Assembly (NCBI RefSeq): GCF_013410065.1
Contig: NZ_JACCCW010000001.1
Location: 1,545,187-1,609,186, forward strand
Direction: 5' to 3'
DNA length: 64,000 nt
From: Granulicella arctica
Lineage (GTDB): Bacteria > Acidobacteriota > Terriglobia > Terriglobales > Acidobacteriaceae
In this document: positions 36,329 to 45,345 of the stretch, piece by piece
Numbering within the stretch: the first letter of the stretch is position 1
How the letters are laid out: each line of letters starts with the position of its first letter
Notes under the pieces: generated by a model
Database searches by the model: none
The model's input: the letters and a program-made list of their open reading frames with translations, nothing else
Told to the model about the DNA's origin: nothing
Translations under genes and position numbers: made by a program

Positions 36329-38491
36329 TCAGCTAACTGCCATGGACCAGTCGGCGACCGAATAGCCGCCCACGGGGTTCGCTTCCACTTCAACCGTACC
36401 GTCCTTCCAATGGACCGACAACAGAGGTGCGCCGTTCTCGGTCAGTTCGAAGGGCAGGCTGCCATCTCCGTAGATCTTGACTGAGAGCTGTCGGCTGAAA
36501 GGATCTGCAACCGAGTTTGTTATGGGGGCCAGCGGCATAATGGAACCCGTCTTTACGAAGACGGGAATCTTGGTCTCAGTGGCCAGGATTTGCAGCTCCT
36601 TTCCGCCAACCAGGCGAGCACCGGTCCAGAAGTTATGCCAATCTCCTGGTGGCAGAACTAGCGTGCGAACCGCCTCATCCGCAAACAGGGGAGCTACGAG
36701 CATACGGTCACCAACCATCCAGGCATCGTCGATACCTGACAGTCCCGGAGTGTCTGGCCAGTCAAGCGTCAGCGCCCGAAACGGTGGCGTGCCGTCAGCG
36801 GCGTAACGCTCGAAAGCCGACTGTAGATAGGGCACAATCTGCATCCTCCAACCGATGATCTCCCGGCATTTAGCCTCCAAAGTTTCCCATCCGCGGGCAA
36901 GGTCGTTGGCGTTATTCTTCTTGCGATCCATCTGTTTCCACGGCGGATTTGCAATGTACCATCCGTTGATCATCGCGAGTGGCGAGAACACAACGGTTTG
37001 CAAGCGGCGCAAGAGATCTTCTTCACTCCTGGCGTCACGGACCTCCGGGCACCAGAGCAGTCCGCTGAACCCGGAGTTGACTAGCGCGCGCACGAACTGC
37101 CGGTGATCATAGAGGTCGCTATAGAGCACAAACGGGTAAGGGGCAGCCAGAGCTCCACTTGAGCGGACTAGAGAGTAAGTCGGCCGATTGCGTTGCTTGA
37201 ACTGGGCCCATAGTGCTGCCTGATAACGCAGGCCGAATAGGCTGTGCATCTGTTCGCCGTCAGCCCCAGAAGGGAAGCGACTTAACTCTGGAAATGACCA
37301 GCATCCGGTGTAGTCGGAATTATCGCATTCATCCAGCTTGAAGCCGTCGATGCCAAGGTCCACAAACGTTTTGCCGTGATAGTCGCCGAAGACCTGCCGA
37401 GTTCCTGGGTCCCCAAAATCCGGCACCAGCCCTCCCCATACTCCTTTGTCTCCCGAAAGTTTGACCAAAGATGGAAAGAGGGGTGACGACGGATGAGTGA
37501 ACGCGTGCTCCCAGAGGTTGATGTGCAGATCGAGGGCCTTTATCTCTTTGATGAGGGTGGTCGGATCGGGGAAGCGATCTTGACTCCAGGTGAAACTGCA
37601 TGAATAAGAATGCTGCTGCCAGCCCGGTTCAAGTCCCATTACATCGCACGGAATTCTTCGGGCTCGGAACTCTTTCATCAACGGTGTAACTGCTTCTTGT
37701 CGCAAGTTTCCAGAAACGCGGTACCAGAAACCGAGTCCCCATTTTGGAGGAACTACACCGCCTCCGGAGAACAGGTTGTACCGGCGCACCGCTTCGAGCA
37801 TGGTTGGCCCGGCGAATAAGTACACATCAACTCCGGAGGCAGATGGGACTTCTACCAACACCCGCGAACTCTGGCTGGGCTCAAGGACCTTGGAGTAAAG
37901 CGTTTCAGTGGATGTCGCCACATCGCCGCTGCTAACGGCAGCCATAGTTTTTTCCGGCTTGTCGCGTGCTTCTCCGCAGTAGAAGGTCGCATATCGGGCG
38001 GTATCGATCAAGATCCCATAGCCGTGATTCGTGACGTAGAACGGTACGGGAGCGTGTGACTCACCTGTATCCTGGTGTGGATCGGCATTCACTCGCATTA
38101 CCCGCTTCTTGCCTCGATTCTTCAGCGAGAAGAACTGTAGACCAAAACCATACAATTCCTCCTGAGCTGCAAGGGGCAGGTCGACCGTTGTTCCTCTATC
38201 TGTGACAGTGCCCGTGGGTGGCGGGATCGGTGGTTGCTTTGGTTGCGCCATACGTTTGAGCGCATCTCGCTTCGGCGGGACGAGCCGTTCACTGATAACC
38301 GTGATGTCCTCTGGCTGACCGAGTGTTGCCTTCCAGATTCCGGGGAGAACTTCCTCCCAGCCGTTTGACGCGGTCACTCGATGCTGCAAAACGGGCACTA
38401 CCGATGCTTTGAGGTCGTCAGTTGTTCCCATGAGAGTTGCTGCAACAGTCCCAGCGAGACTCTTGCCAAGCTGGCGTCTGTTCATCTTCAT
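36329..38491 (-). CDS. Glycoside hydrolase family 31 (alpha-xylosidase / alpha-glucosidase type), probable Tat export
   Basis: This 720-residue enzyme has a twin-arginine start (MNRRQLGKSLAGTVAATLMG), an N-terminal beta-sandwich (about 40-240) and a TIM barrel. The nucleophile is the Asp of GIDGFKLDECD, and WGLGFWYRVSG is a family signature. WCPEVRDARSEEDLLRR marks the acid/base region, and GDWHNFWTGARLVGG the proximal C-terminal domain. GH31 members remove alpha-xylose from xyloglucan or act on alpha-glucans; the hemicellulose context favours alpha-xylosidase. GAGGGG lies six bases before ATG. A CG-centred palindrome upstream (38554-38569) suggests LacI-type control shared with the lyase-family gene. 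Confidence 0.87.
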   Translation of the reverse strand: MKMNRRQLGKSLAGTVAATLMGTTDDLKASVVPVLQHRVTASNGWEEVLPGIWKATLGQPEDITVISERLVPPKRDALKRMAQPKQPPIPPPTGTVTDRGTTVDLPLAAQEELYGFGLQFFSLKNRGKKRVMRVNADPHQDTGESHAPVPFYVTNHGYGILIDTARYATFYCGEARDKPEKTMAAVSSGDVATSTETLYSKVLEPSQSSRVLVEVPSASGVDVYLFAGPTMLEAVRRYNLFSGGGVVPPKWGLGFWYRVSGNLRQEAVTPLMKEFRARRIPCDVMGLEPGWQQHSYSCSFTWSQDRFPDPTTLIKEIKALDLHINLWEHAFTHPSSPLFPSLVKLSGDKGVWGGLVPDFGDPGTRQVFGDYHGKTFVDLGIDGFKLDECDNSDYTGCWSFPELSRFPSGADGEQMHSLFGLRYQAALWAQFKQRNRPTYSLVRSSGALAAPYPFVLYSDLYDHRQFVRALVNSGFSGLLWCPEVRDARSEEDLLRRLQTVVFSPLAMINGWYIANPPWKQMDRKKNNANDLARGWETLEAKCREIIGWRMQIVPYLQSAFERYAADGTPPFRALTLDWPDTPGLSGIDDAWMVGDRMLVAPLFADEAVRTLVLPPGDWHNFWTGARLVGGKELQILATETKIPVFVKTGSIMPLAPITNSVADPFSRQLSVKIYGDGSLPFELTENGAPLLSVHWKDGTVEVEANPVGGYSVADWSMAVS

Positions 38492-38553
38492 CGATACCCC
38501 TCAGATCAGTTTCTGGGGCTCTCTTGTTCAGATGCCCGCGATTTATTATTATA

Positions 38554-38569
38554 GATAATAACGTTATCA
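38554..38569. promoter_or_regulatory. Palindromic operator upstream of GH31
   Basis: GATAATAACGTTATCA contains the perfect palindrome ATAACGTTAT and shares TAATAACGTTAT exactly with the site at 36102. It lies about 65 bases before the GH31 start codon, a usual place for a repressor site. Confidence 0.6.
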
Positions 38570-39631
38570 AATTATCTCGCTCTCGAACTGTAGCTGCAGA
38601 GAAATCAGATGTCAAGAAGTGCATGCAAGCTCTTCCGACACCATATGATTAATGCTCAAATCATATGATCCAAATCGATTGGAAATCTTCCCTTTGTCCA
38701 CGAGGCGTTTTTGCTAAAAGCACGGCTGATTGTCTCGATGGCCGATGCGATCTTTGGTGCAATAACGTTCCTTGTATGAGAGATACTCTGTATCCCAGGC
38801 GAAGGTGATCGCTGTGCGACATGCATTTGCACTGCCTTCTGATCCGCGCCGATCGATTCACGGGAATCTTCTTCACGAACTATGTGACTTCTGTGTTGCT
38901 GCATCGCATTCTCTCGAAGAGAGATGCAACCCCGGGCGCCGTGGCCCTTACCGAAATTGACGCTTACAATTTAGCGACTGTAATCGCACAGTAGTCGACA
39001 ATCTACCGCCGGTAATAGCTCATGGATCTGGGAAATGGGCGTATTTAGGAAACTCGCGCATGAACTGATTTCTTCTGCCCAATCATGCTCTAAAGAATGC
39101 TGACCGTACCAGAGTCTCGCGGGTCTTATCCGAAGCGTCGGCTTCGGGCAGCAACAGGCCTAATGGTCGAAAGTGAAACTACTTTCGGTTCCGGTTCCAT
39201 CCGGATAGAGCGACACTTTTACCTGAGTTAGCCCGTTTCGGCGATTCATGACGAGAAAGTACCGAGATAGCTTGTCTGGTGTCTGTCTGCATATTTGAGC
39301 GGCGCACACTAAGAATATTTTCCTTTGCATTTTTTCGGTCTGTTGGGGCCCGGCTGGGTTCTTCGGTAAAATCCCTTTCTCCAAGGATGTGGTCGACAGA
39401 AAGCTTGAGAGCGAGAAGACATGTGTTTCGGTGCCAGCTTGCAGCGTTCATAGCGAAGTGTCCTTTTCTGTTGAGTCGCCACGAGTCTTTCCCTCCTCAC
39501 GGCATTCGTCAACGTTCAGAACAGTTCAGCCACCTCATTCGGCTATCAGCTTTTCGAATCAATCACTTGAGACCCCGTTACGAGCATGTTACGAGCGTGC
39601 TAGACTGATTCTCCCCACGACGGGAGAAGAA
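38570..39631. other. Gene-poor stretch
   Basis: No frame gives a protein I recognise. Small hairpins occur (CGAAGC/GCTTCG at 39131-39146 and CGAAAGT/ACTTTCG around 39168-39187). A minus-strand frame ending at 39160 (SLYPDGTGTESSFTFDH) looks vaguely protein-like and could be a gene remnant, but it has no support. Confidence 0.4.
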
Positions 39632-40951
39632 ATGGATGCATCTGTCGCTCACCTACCAGTCCGAAAGCTGACACCGAGCCAGACCTGCGTGATCAAGGCC
39701 GAGGTCGCAGCGATTCTAGCCAGCCACAGTTTCTCCAGCAGCAAGCGCTGCCAAGACTTTCTAGAACTCGTGGTGGAACGCGCAGTCGCAGAAGATTATG
39801 AAAGTTTGACGGAACGGTTTCTGGGTGTGGAGCTGTTCGGCCGACCAGTGAACTATGAAACTTCGACGGACTCGATTGTCCGTGTGAGGGCGAATGACGT
39901 TCGTCGGCGCCTCGGCCAGTATTACGCGGACAGGCATACTTCCGCGCCGGTACGGATCGAAATGGCCGCCGGAGGGTATATTCCGGAGTTTCATTGGGAT
40001 GCCGATAAACAGATGGATTCCTCTCCTGTTCTGGAAAGTTTGGTTGCAGGACATGACTTGGATTCAGCGGTCTTGATTGAACCCAAACAGTTCGCTCCTG
40101 TAATGGGGGAAGCGGAAGAAAATCTGGACTCTGCTAGAACATCGCCACAGCTGAGGTTTTGGCTGTGGAGTGGTGTCGGGATTGCCCTCTCAATCGTCGC
40201 GGCGTTCACGCTGGTTTTCCGCACACACCCAAGCAACTTCGATCGATTTTGGCAGCCTGTCCTGGATACTTCCGCTTCGCCTGTGATTAGCCTTCCAACA
40301 ACAGATACGTTTCAACTTCCGTTTGGCTCTGCGCAGACGTTCAGTCAATTGAAACCAGGCGAAACTTTGAAACTCGGGGCCAATGACGTGCTAAGTTTTC
40401 ACAATTGGCATGTCTCGTTGCCTGTGGTGCAGGCTGCGCTCTCCCTTTCCATGGCTCTCGAACGGAAAGGCAAGAACCCTATCGTCCGCATTGGCACAGA
40501 CCTGAGAAGAGATGAACTTCGTGGTCATCCCGTTATTGCGATAGGCTCTTTTTCAAACCCGTGGACGAAACAGAACGTATCCGGATTGCGCTTTACCTTC
40601 GATCGCGGTGAATCCGACCGGGCGGTTCCCCAGATCAGGGACTCTCTCAATCCACAGAGGTCATGGTCGCTGCTGCATATCTTTCCGGAGCCTCAAACCC
40701 AGGACTTCGCTATTGTCACGCGAACGTTTGATCCGGTGACACATGAACCTTTTGTGTCGTTAGCGGGACTGCACAGCTTTGGGAACCAGATTGCCGCAGA
40801 ATTCGTCGCTCAGGAGTCATCTTGGAATGAGGTGGCTCGTCGCGCACCGTCAGGCTGGGAGAAGATGAACTTTCAGGTCCTGCTCGAAACGAACATCGTA
40901 GATACCACGCCAAGCTCTCCGAAGATCGTTGACATATATTTTTGGAAGTGA
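39632..40951 (+). CDS. Acidobacterial membrane protein with N-terminal regulator-like domain
   Basis: This 439-residue protein opens with a domain seen widely in Acidobacteriota: SSSKRCQDFLELVVERAVAEDYESLTERFLGVELFGR, then TSTDSIVRVRANDVRRRLGQYYAD and IEMAAGGYIPEF (about residues 25-120). A single membrane helix follows (about 175-197), then a 240-residue outer part without known motifs (GIALSIVAAFTL, then DTFQLPFGSAQTFSQL). In other proteins this N-terminal domain precedes cyclase or TPR modules, and it is thought to be regulatory. GGGAGAAGA before ATG 39632 sets the start; the frame is open from 39389. It may signal across the membrane; the partner is unknown. Confidence 0.75.
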   Translation: MDASVAHLPVRKLTPSQTCVIKAEVAAILASHSFSSSKRCQDFLELVVERAVAEDYESLTERFLGVELFGRPVNYETSTDSIVRVRANDVRRRLGQYYADRHTSAPVRIEMAAGGYIPEFHWDADKQMDSSPVLESLVAGHDLDSAVLIEPKQFAPVMGEAEENLDSARTSPQLRFWLWSGVGIALSIVAAFTLVFRTHPSNFDRFWQPVLDTSASPVISLPTTDTFQLPFGSAQTFSQLKPGETLKLGANDVLSFHNWHVSLPVVQAALSLSMALERKGKNPIVRIGTDLRRDELRGHPVIAIGSFSNPWTKQNVSGLRFTFDRGESDRAVPQIRDSLNPQRSWSLLHIFPEPQTQDFAIVTRTFDPVTHEPFVSLAGLHSFGNQIAAEFVAQESSWNEVARRAPSGWEKMNFQVLLETNIVDTTPSSPKIVDIYFWK

Positions 40952-40963
40952 CGGCGCCGCCAC

Positions 40964-41161
40964 CTAGGAATAGATCGGCTCTTCCTTCTGGCATTGAGCA
41001 CGTTTGATCTGTTTGATGTCGGCAGCACCGTGCAACATACCTGGATGGACGAACCTGCTGCCCGTAGCCTTTTCTTCGGCCATCATTTGGGGTCCAAACG
41101 ACAACGCGCATAAGCTTCCCGTAACTCCGCGATTGAAATCTCGGCGGGTCCAAATCGTCAT
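40964..41161 (-). pseudogene. 5' fragment of a polysaccharide-lyase-like gene
   Basis: The 65-codon frame starts MTIWTRRDFNRG, a twin-arginine signal, and continues SRFVHPGMLHGAADIKQIKR. This matches SFVHPGLLNTQKDYNRMR of the lyase-family protein at 34719-35936. After QCQKEEPIYS it stops; the whole catalytic part is absent. The start codon is within about ten bases of a recombinase fragment read in the opposite direction. Confidence 0.65.
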
Positions 41162-41170
41162 GAGCTGAAT

Positions 41171-41890
41171 CTCCGAGCCTACGTCAAGTACGGCTGTCCG
41201 AGCCATCGCTACCGGGGAGTCTGCACCAACAGCGTCCTGATGCGTCGGGACAGACTGGAAGCGCAACTTCTCGACGGATTGTCTAACAGAACCCTCCGCC
41301 CTATAGCGGTCGCTTTTGCCCTTGAGCGTTTTCAGGAAGCATTGCAACGTCGTTTAAACGAACTCCGTGATCAGGCGGATAGAGCAGCTAATGGGGTAGT
41401 GGCACTTCAGGCGAAGTGGCAGGAAATGAAGATGCAGGTGGATAACGTGACCGAGGCGATTGCGACAATCGGCCACTCGCCTAGTCTCTTATCGAAATTG
41501 GCCACTATTGAAGCGGAGATCGGCAGGTTAGACGACCGTCTTGCTGAGATGAATCAACCGCGAGACCTATCGCTGTCGCTGGATGAACTGAGGGAGTTTT
41601 TGTGTCAGCAGGCCGCTGAAGTTAGCAGGCTTCTGCATTGCGATGTCGAGATTGCGCGGCAGACGCTGGGCAAACACATTGAGCAGCTTGTACTTACGCC
41701 GACAGAAACACCTGATGGTCCTCTTCTCGAAGTCTCCGGGGACGTTGAATTATTCAACGTATTGGGAGACTCGGATAGGGTGTGTATCAATAATGGTGGC
41801 CAGAGACGGCTTTGTTCAGTGATGCACAGCCCCTTTCGGCTCCTGGTAAAGGGATCATCGTTGAATCCGCGACTGAATATTGCGGCCTGA
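41171..41890 (+). pseudogene. 3' half of a large serine recombinase
   Basis: The frame enters in the middle of the recombinase zinc-ribbon (AYVKYGCPSHRYRGVCTN, with two of the four expected cysteines). It continues RRDRLEAQLLDGL, a long coiled coil (about 41330-41570, RLNELRDQADRAANGVVALQAKWQ) and a C-terminal region. This is the order of phage- and transposon-type large serine recombinases, but the N-terminal catalytic serine domain and the first part of the recombinase domain are missing. ATG 41240 is internal to the original gene. It is the remnant of an integrated element. Confidence 0.8.
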
Positions 41891-42469
41891 ATGGGTACAA
41901 CTCATTCATTACTAATAGCTTGCTGGTGGAAGGTCACTATTTCGGTGAAACTGTTGATCTGAAGTGATGGCCGAGTGCTTGCCGGCCTGTCCACGCGATT
42001 ATGGTGGCCTTCTCAAGGGGAGGTGGCTTCCGGCTGTGGGTGGATAAAGCTTGAGAATCGCTGCAGTCGACCAGCATTGTCGGGCGCCGAGTCGCCGCTG
42101 AACGGTGCATCCACGGTCGTCCGGTCATCAATTCGTGCCTGGTTCCTTATGCGCTTGCGCAGCACACAGATCAGACGGGAGTGCATTGCGGGAGGGAATG
42201 CAGCGCCGAGGTTCACTCGCACTGGCCAAAGCTTCTCTTTTTCCCTAGCGGGCAGGCCACGATTCCAACCGAAATCGCATGGAGGTCGATATCGGGCCGC
42301 ACTCTCAAGTTAACCATGTAGCGTTGACCAAAATCTGCATGGTTTTGCCAATCATAGAGAACTGCGCTGCGCTAGGCTTGCCGTACAAGTCGCGACAATC
42401 GGTGCCGTTGAAAATTGCCGATCTGAAGTGATCTTGTTTCAATCGTCAACTAATCCTAAGGAGATAGAC
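41891..42469. other. Gene-poor flank of the recombinase remnant
   Basis: No recognised gene. The 13-mer GATCTGAAGTGAT occurs twice as a direct repeat (41956-41968 and 42420-42432), each within a loosely similar stretch of about 25 bases. A 50-codon open frame (42279-42431) ends at the second repeat, but without a ribosome site. The promoter of the peptide operon must lie here; I cannot define it. Confidence 0.4.
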
Positions 42470-42637
42470 ATGGTGACTGTGCAAAAGGAAGAACTCGTAT
42501 CGTCTGTTCGTGGACCGATTGTCACGAAGGAATTTAATAACATCGAGAGTGAGCAACCGACAACACGGAGGAAACTCCAACGGATGCGAGTTGCTGATGA
42601 ACCATCGCTCGCTACAACTCAAGCGCATGGCTGCTAA
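42470..42637 (+). CDS. Small 55-residue peptide, possible precursor peptide
   Basis: AAGGAG (42458-42463) stands seven bases before ATG 42470, a good ribosome site for so short a gene. The product starts MVTVQKEELVSSVRG, has a basic middle (TTRRKLQRMRV) and ends TTQAHGC with its only cysteine as the last residue. I know no family for it. It lies 24 bases before an isoprenoid-synthase-like gene and an oxygenase gene in one direction, the layout of a precursor peptide followed by its tailoring enzymes. A leader of about 35-40 residues with a Ser/Thr/Cys-containing tail would fit a modified peptide. It could also be a small regulatory or structural protein. Confidence 0.55.
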   Translation: MVTVQKEELVSSVRGPIVTKEFNNIESEQPTTRRKLQRMRVADEPSLATTQAHGC

Positions 42638-42661
42638 AGCACCCTCAAAGAAGGGCACGCG

Positions 42662-43597
42662 ATGAATGATTTGGAAGAACGGAAGATCTTGGGAGAGTGG
42701 CTCGTGGAGGACTTCGGAGAAGACTCCGATGTTCTGATGAGCATCTGTTGCGACAAAGCCACGGGCCGCCCTCTCTACTTCAGCCACATCCCGCTCGCGT
42801 TGGAATCTCTCGGAAGCACCTTGCCCCTACCCTACCGTCAGCTGACAGAGCGGGCTTACATCTACCTCACAGCAGTCTATTACTTGGCGGACGCGATCTC
42901 TGACGGCCATTCTTGTCATGGCAGTGAGCTTGACTTGCCTGAGATGGTTTCTCTTCTCGCAATCTTGGAAGCGCGTTCGGCGGCCCATTTCGCTCACTCC
43001 TGTCCTGACCCTTCACAGGTGCCCCGCGCAATTTCGTTGTTTTATACGGGACTCGCCCTGAATCGCGCTGCGGTGAAAGCTGAGAAACGGTCGAGGACTG
43101 TACCAGTTGTCCATTGGGAAGCAGAACTTTTTCATCTGTGGGGACGTTCTAACTCGTTTCTGTCCCTACTCGATCATGTCGCCCTGATTACGGGCGCTCC
43201 CTTTTCTGATGAACTTCGACGTCTTGTACAGAAGTTGCTCGCCCTAATCCAACGTGGAGATGACGCCTGCGATTGGCGAGAAGATTTCGAAGGAGGATCC
43301 TGGACGCCTTTTTTAAGACAATGCATGCGGTCTGAGCCTCCAGATACGTTCGCGTCCGAGGGGGTAGAAGAGATCGTTTACCTCGATGGGATGATGGAGA
43401 ACGAACTCTCTCAGATTAGTCAAGAACTGCTCGTCCTGAAGAATGCCTTTGGCTCGCATACTTTTGGCCACGCTCTGGCGGAGTTCTCCGGATCCCATCA
43501 GGTGCGGGCCGCCGACAAGCTACGTGTTATGACGCAACTCTCCTCGCCACCAGATTTGAACGCCCAAAGCAAGACATTGAACGGAGGAAATCGATGA
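42662..43597 (+). CDS. Class I isoprenoid-synthase-like helical protein
   Basis: This 311-residue, mostly helical protein has two aspartate motifs spaced as in trans-isoprenyl synthases and class I terpene enzymes. The first is YYLADAISDG (Asp77, Asp81); the second is QRGDDACDWREDFEGG, a DDxxD at 200-204. Such motifs bind the Mg-diphosphate of prenyl substrates. The first is DxxxD rather than the classical DDxxD, so activity may differ from chain-making synthases. It could prenylate, cyclise or condense an isoprenoid. No signal peptide. Its stop overlaps the oxygenase start (ATGA) with GGAGGAAA upstream, so both proteins are made together. Confidence 0.6.
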   Translation: MNDLEERKILGEWLVEDFGEDSDVLMSICCDKATGRPLYFSHIPLALESLGSTLPLPYRQLTERAYIYLTAVYYLADAISDGHSCHGSELDLPEMVSLLAILEARSAAHFAHSCPDPSQVPRAISLFYTGLALNRAAVKAEKRSRTVPVVHWEAELFHLWGRSNSFLSLLDHVALITGAPFSDELRRLVQKLLALIQRGDDACDWREDFEGGSWTPFLRQCMRSEPPDTFASEGVEEIVYLDGMMENELSQISQELLVLKNAFGSHTFGHALAEFSGSHQVRAADKLRVMTQLSSPPDLNAQSKTLNGGNR

Positions 43598-44280
43598 ATC
43601 AACTTACGGTCATTCAGCAGGACGCGATTATCGTGGACCAAGTCCTTTCGGACGCTCATCTTTGCGAACTCGGGGACGTTATTGCAGAGGCGGGATTCGC
43701 AAAGGTGATCGCTACCGACCGCAATGATATCTGGAAGCAGAACGGTGCGCTCAATCCCGAGGCCGGGTCTGTTCAAGTCATTTGGACAGAGGACGATGAC
43801 TTGAACAAGGTGGTAAAGCGTTTCGATTCGGTTGCTACCTATCCGACGCAAACGGTCCTCGATGAGATATTGCACGTCGCGAAAGGTGTGGCGAAAGATC
43901 AACATCTTCTCGATGGCGGATTGACAGAAGGCGACGAATACATCGGAATTGTCGCTTATTTCTATCGTTACCCTCCTGGGTCCAGACTGGTTTGGCATCT
44001 TGATAGTTCCTATCTCGGCGGTTTTGCCATGTGCCTGACATCTGATTGGAACGAGAATTGGGGCGGCTATTTTGCCTTTGAGAATGCATCGGACACCCAT
44101 TGTCCTTCGGGATTTGGTCACTATGTTGAACCGCGGTTCAATCGCATGGTTGTCTTTGGTTCAAAAGTGAGACATGCGGTTCTCAGCGTCGCAAACGACG
44201 CGCCGACTTCGCGGATAGGAATCGCAGGCTTCTTTGTAAAGAAGGCTCATGCGAAGGCGATGTTGAAGGTCCCCGCATGA
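43594..44280 (+). CDS. 2-oxoglutarate/Fe(II)-dependent oxygenase-like protein
   Basis: This 228-residue protein shows the iron facial triad of the double-stranded beta-helix oxygenases: His135 and Asp137 in LVWHLDSSY, and His194 in GSKVRHAVLSV. Arg207 (TSRIGIAGFF) is placed to hold 2-oxoglutarate. WGGYFAFEN and NRMVVFGSKVRH match the prolyl-hydroxylase-like subgroup. The reaction would be hydroxylation or another oxidation of a peptide or small molecule. Coupled to the isoprenoid-like gene, it probably acts on the same product. Soluble; no signal peptide. Confidence 0.8.
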   Translation: MNQLTVIQQDAIIVDQVLSDAHLCELGDVIAEAGFAKVIATDRNDIWKQNGALNPEAGSVQVIWTEDDDLNKVVKRFDSVATYPTQTVLDEILHVAKGVAKDQHLLDGGLTEGDEYIGIVAYFYRYPPGSRLVWHLDSSYLGGFAMCLTSDWNENWGGYFAFENASDTHCPSGFGHYVEPRFNRMVVFGSKVRHAVLSVANDAPTSRIGIAGFFVKKAHAKAMLKVPA

Positions 44281-44477
44281 ATGGGTTCGTCTTGCATCTC
44301 GGATGACGGAAGACTCCCATGCCGTTCCCATTTCCGCTGTAGGTTGGTCTGACGGCTGCTTGCCGTTAGAAAGACTCTTCTCTGCCTCGAGCGCAGCAAA
44401 GCGACGACAATGGAGTCCTGGAAGGATCACGAGCAACGAACTTTCCGACGAGCCGGCTTTCAGGCGATGCTGTCAGA

Positions 44478-45257
44478 TCAATTCGGCGTCGGAGGCGTGA
44501 TGGAAATGATATTGAGCACATCGACCTCCGCTTTCGTAGCTCTGAGCTTTAGACCAAGTTGGTCCTGAATAGCCGAGAAGATTTCTGGTGGCGGGATTGC
44601 ATCGGAAGGCGAAGCGATACTCTGTCCTTCGGTCTGCGAAGAATCTGGAGTGAAATGAAGCTCGAATTCAAATCGCCCAGGAATACCGGTCTGATCAACC
44701 ACCGGCCGATTGATTTCTGGAGGTGCGTATCGTTGCAAATACGCTGCGAAGTCAGTCAACGTTCCTCCGTGGACATAAAGGCTCCCAGGAGGCGTCAACG
44801 CGCCGGACAGGATACTGCTCGGATCGGAACTTGCGGGCTTTAGCTTCAACGCGTCTTTGGCTCTTACGAGAGCAAAGACAGGAAGTTCCCGTCTCTCTCG
44901 GCCCAGGACGAGATGAAAGCGATCAAAGAGGAGATCCGCTGTCATCGCTTTCAATTCGTCCAGGGAGGGACGCCGGTCCATTTCCAGATCGGCCAAGACA
45001 TCAAATTGATCGGTCCGGGCCCAGCTAGGTCCTCCCACAATCTGACTCACATGGACGTTGTAGGCAAACTTCAACAGGTCTTCTACAGTCGTCCCGGTGG
45101 TTGCGAACTTGGTACCCCGGCTCTGCGTGTGCTTCGAAGTATTGGGCGCGCTTGGCTTGATCGTCGCGATCTGAAATCTCTGTTGCGCCAGAGCCATGTG
45201 GCCTGATACGCAAAGCAGTGCGTACGTCGCGAAGATTTGGATTCTTAGTGATGACAC
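44478..45257 (-). CDS. TIGR03435 / DUF3738 soil-associated protein
   Basis: This 259-residue protein has a signal peptide (FATYALLCVSGHMALAQ) and the family blocks: FQIATIKPSAP, TVEDLLKFAYNVHVSQIVGGPSWARTDQFDVLA, LTDFAAYLQRYAPPEINRPVVDQTGIPGRFEFELHF and IQDQLGLKLRATKAEVDVLNI. The family is greatly expanded in Acidobacteriota and has no known function. GTG 45257 with GGAGG five bases upstream is a better start than TTG 45278. It converges with the oxygenase gene across about 200 bases that hold no gene I can see. Confidence 0.9.
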   Translation of the reverse strand: MSSLRIQIFATYALLCVSGHMALAQQRFQIATIKPSAPNTSKHTQSRGTKFATTGTTVEDLLKFAYNVHVSQIVGGPSWARTDQFDVLADLEMDRRPSLDELKAMTADLLFDRFHLVLGRERRELPVFALVRAKDALKLKPASSDPSSILSGALTPPGSLYVHGGTLTDFAAYLQRYAPPEINRPVVDQTGIPGRFEFELHFTPDSSQTEGQSIASPSDAIPPPEIFSAIQDQLGLKLRATKAEVDVLNIISITPPTPN

Positions 45258-45345
45258 GATGGCCTCCACAGCCCGCAAGGGCCCATCTGGTTCAATTCAG
45301 GTTCAAACGGTTGAGAGATACCAGATCATCGGTGGACCGCACTGT

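Noticed and set aside
38656..38904. 82-codon minus-strand frame in the gene-poor stretch
   Set aside because: No motif or ribosome site; product unlike any family I know.
42279..42431. 50-codon plus-strand frame just before the peptide gene
   Set aside because: Protein-like composition but no ribosome site; may be chance or a remnant.
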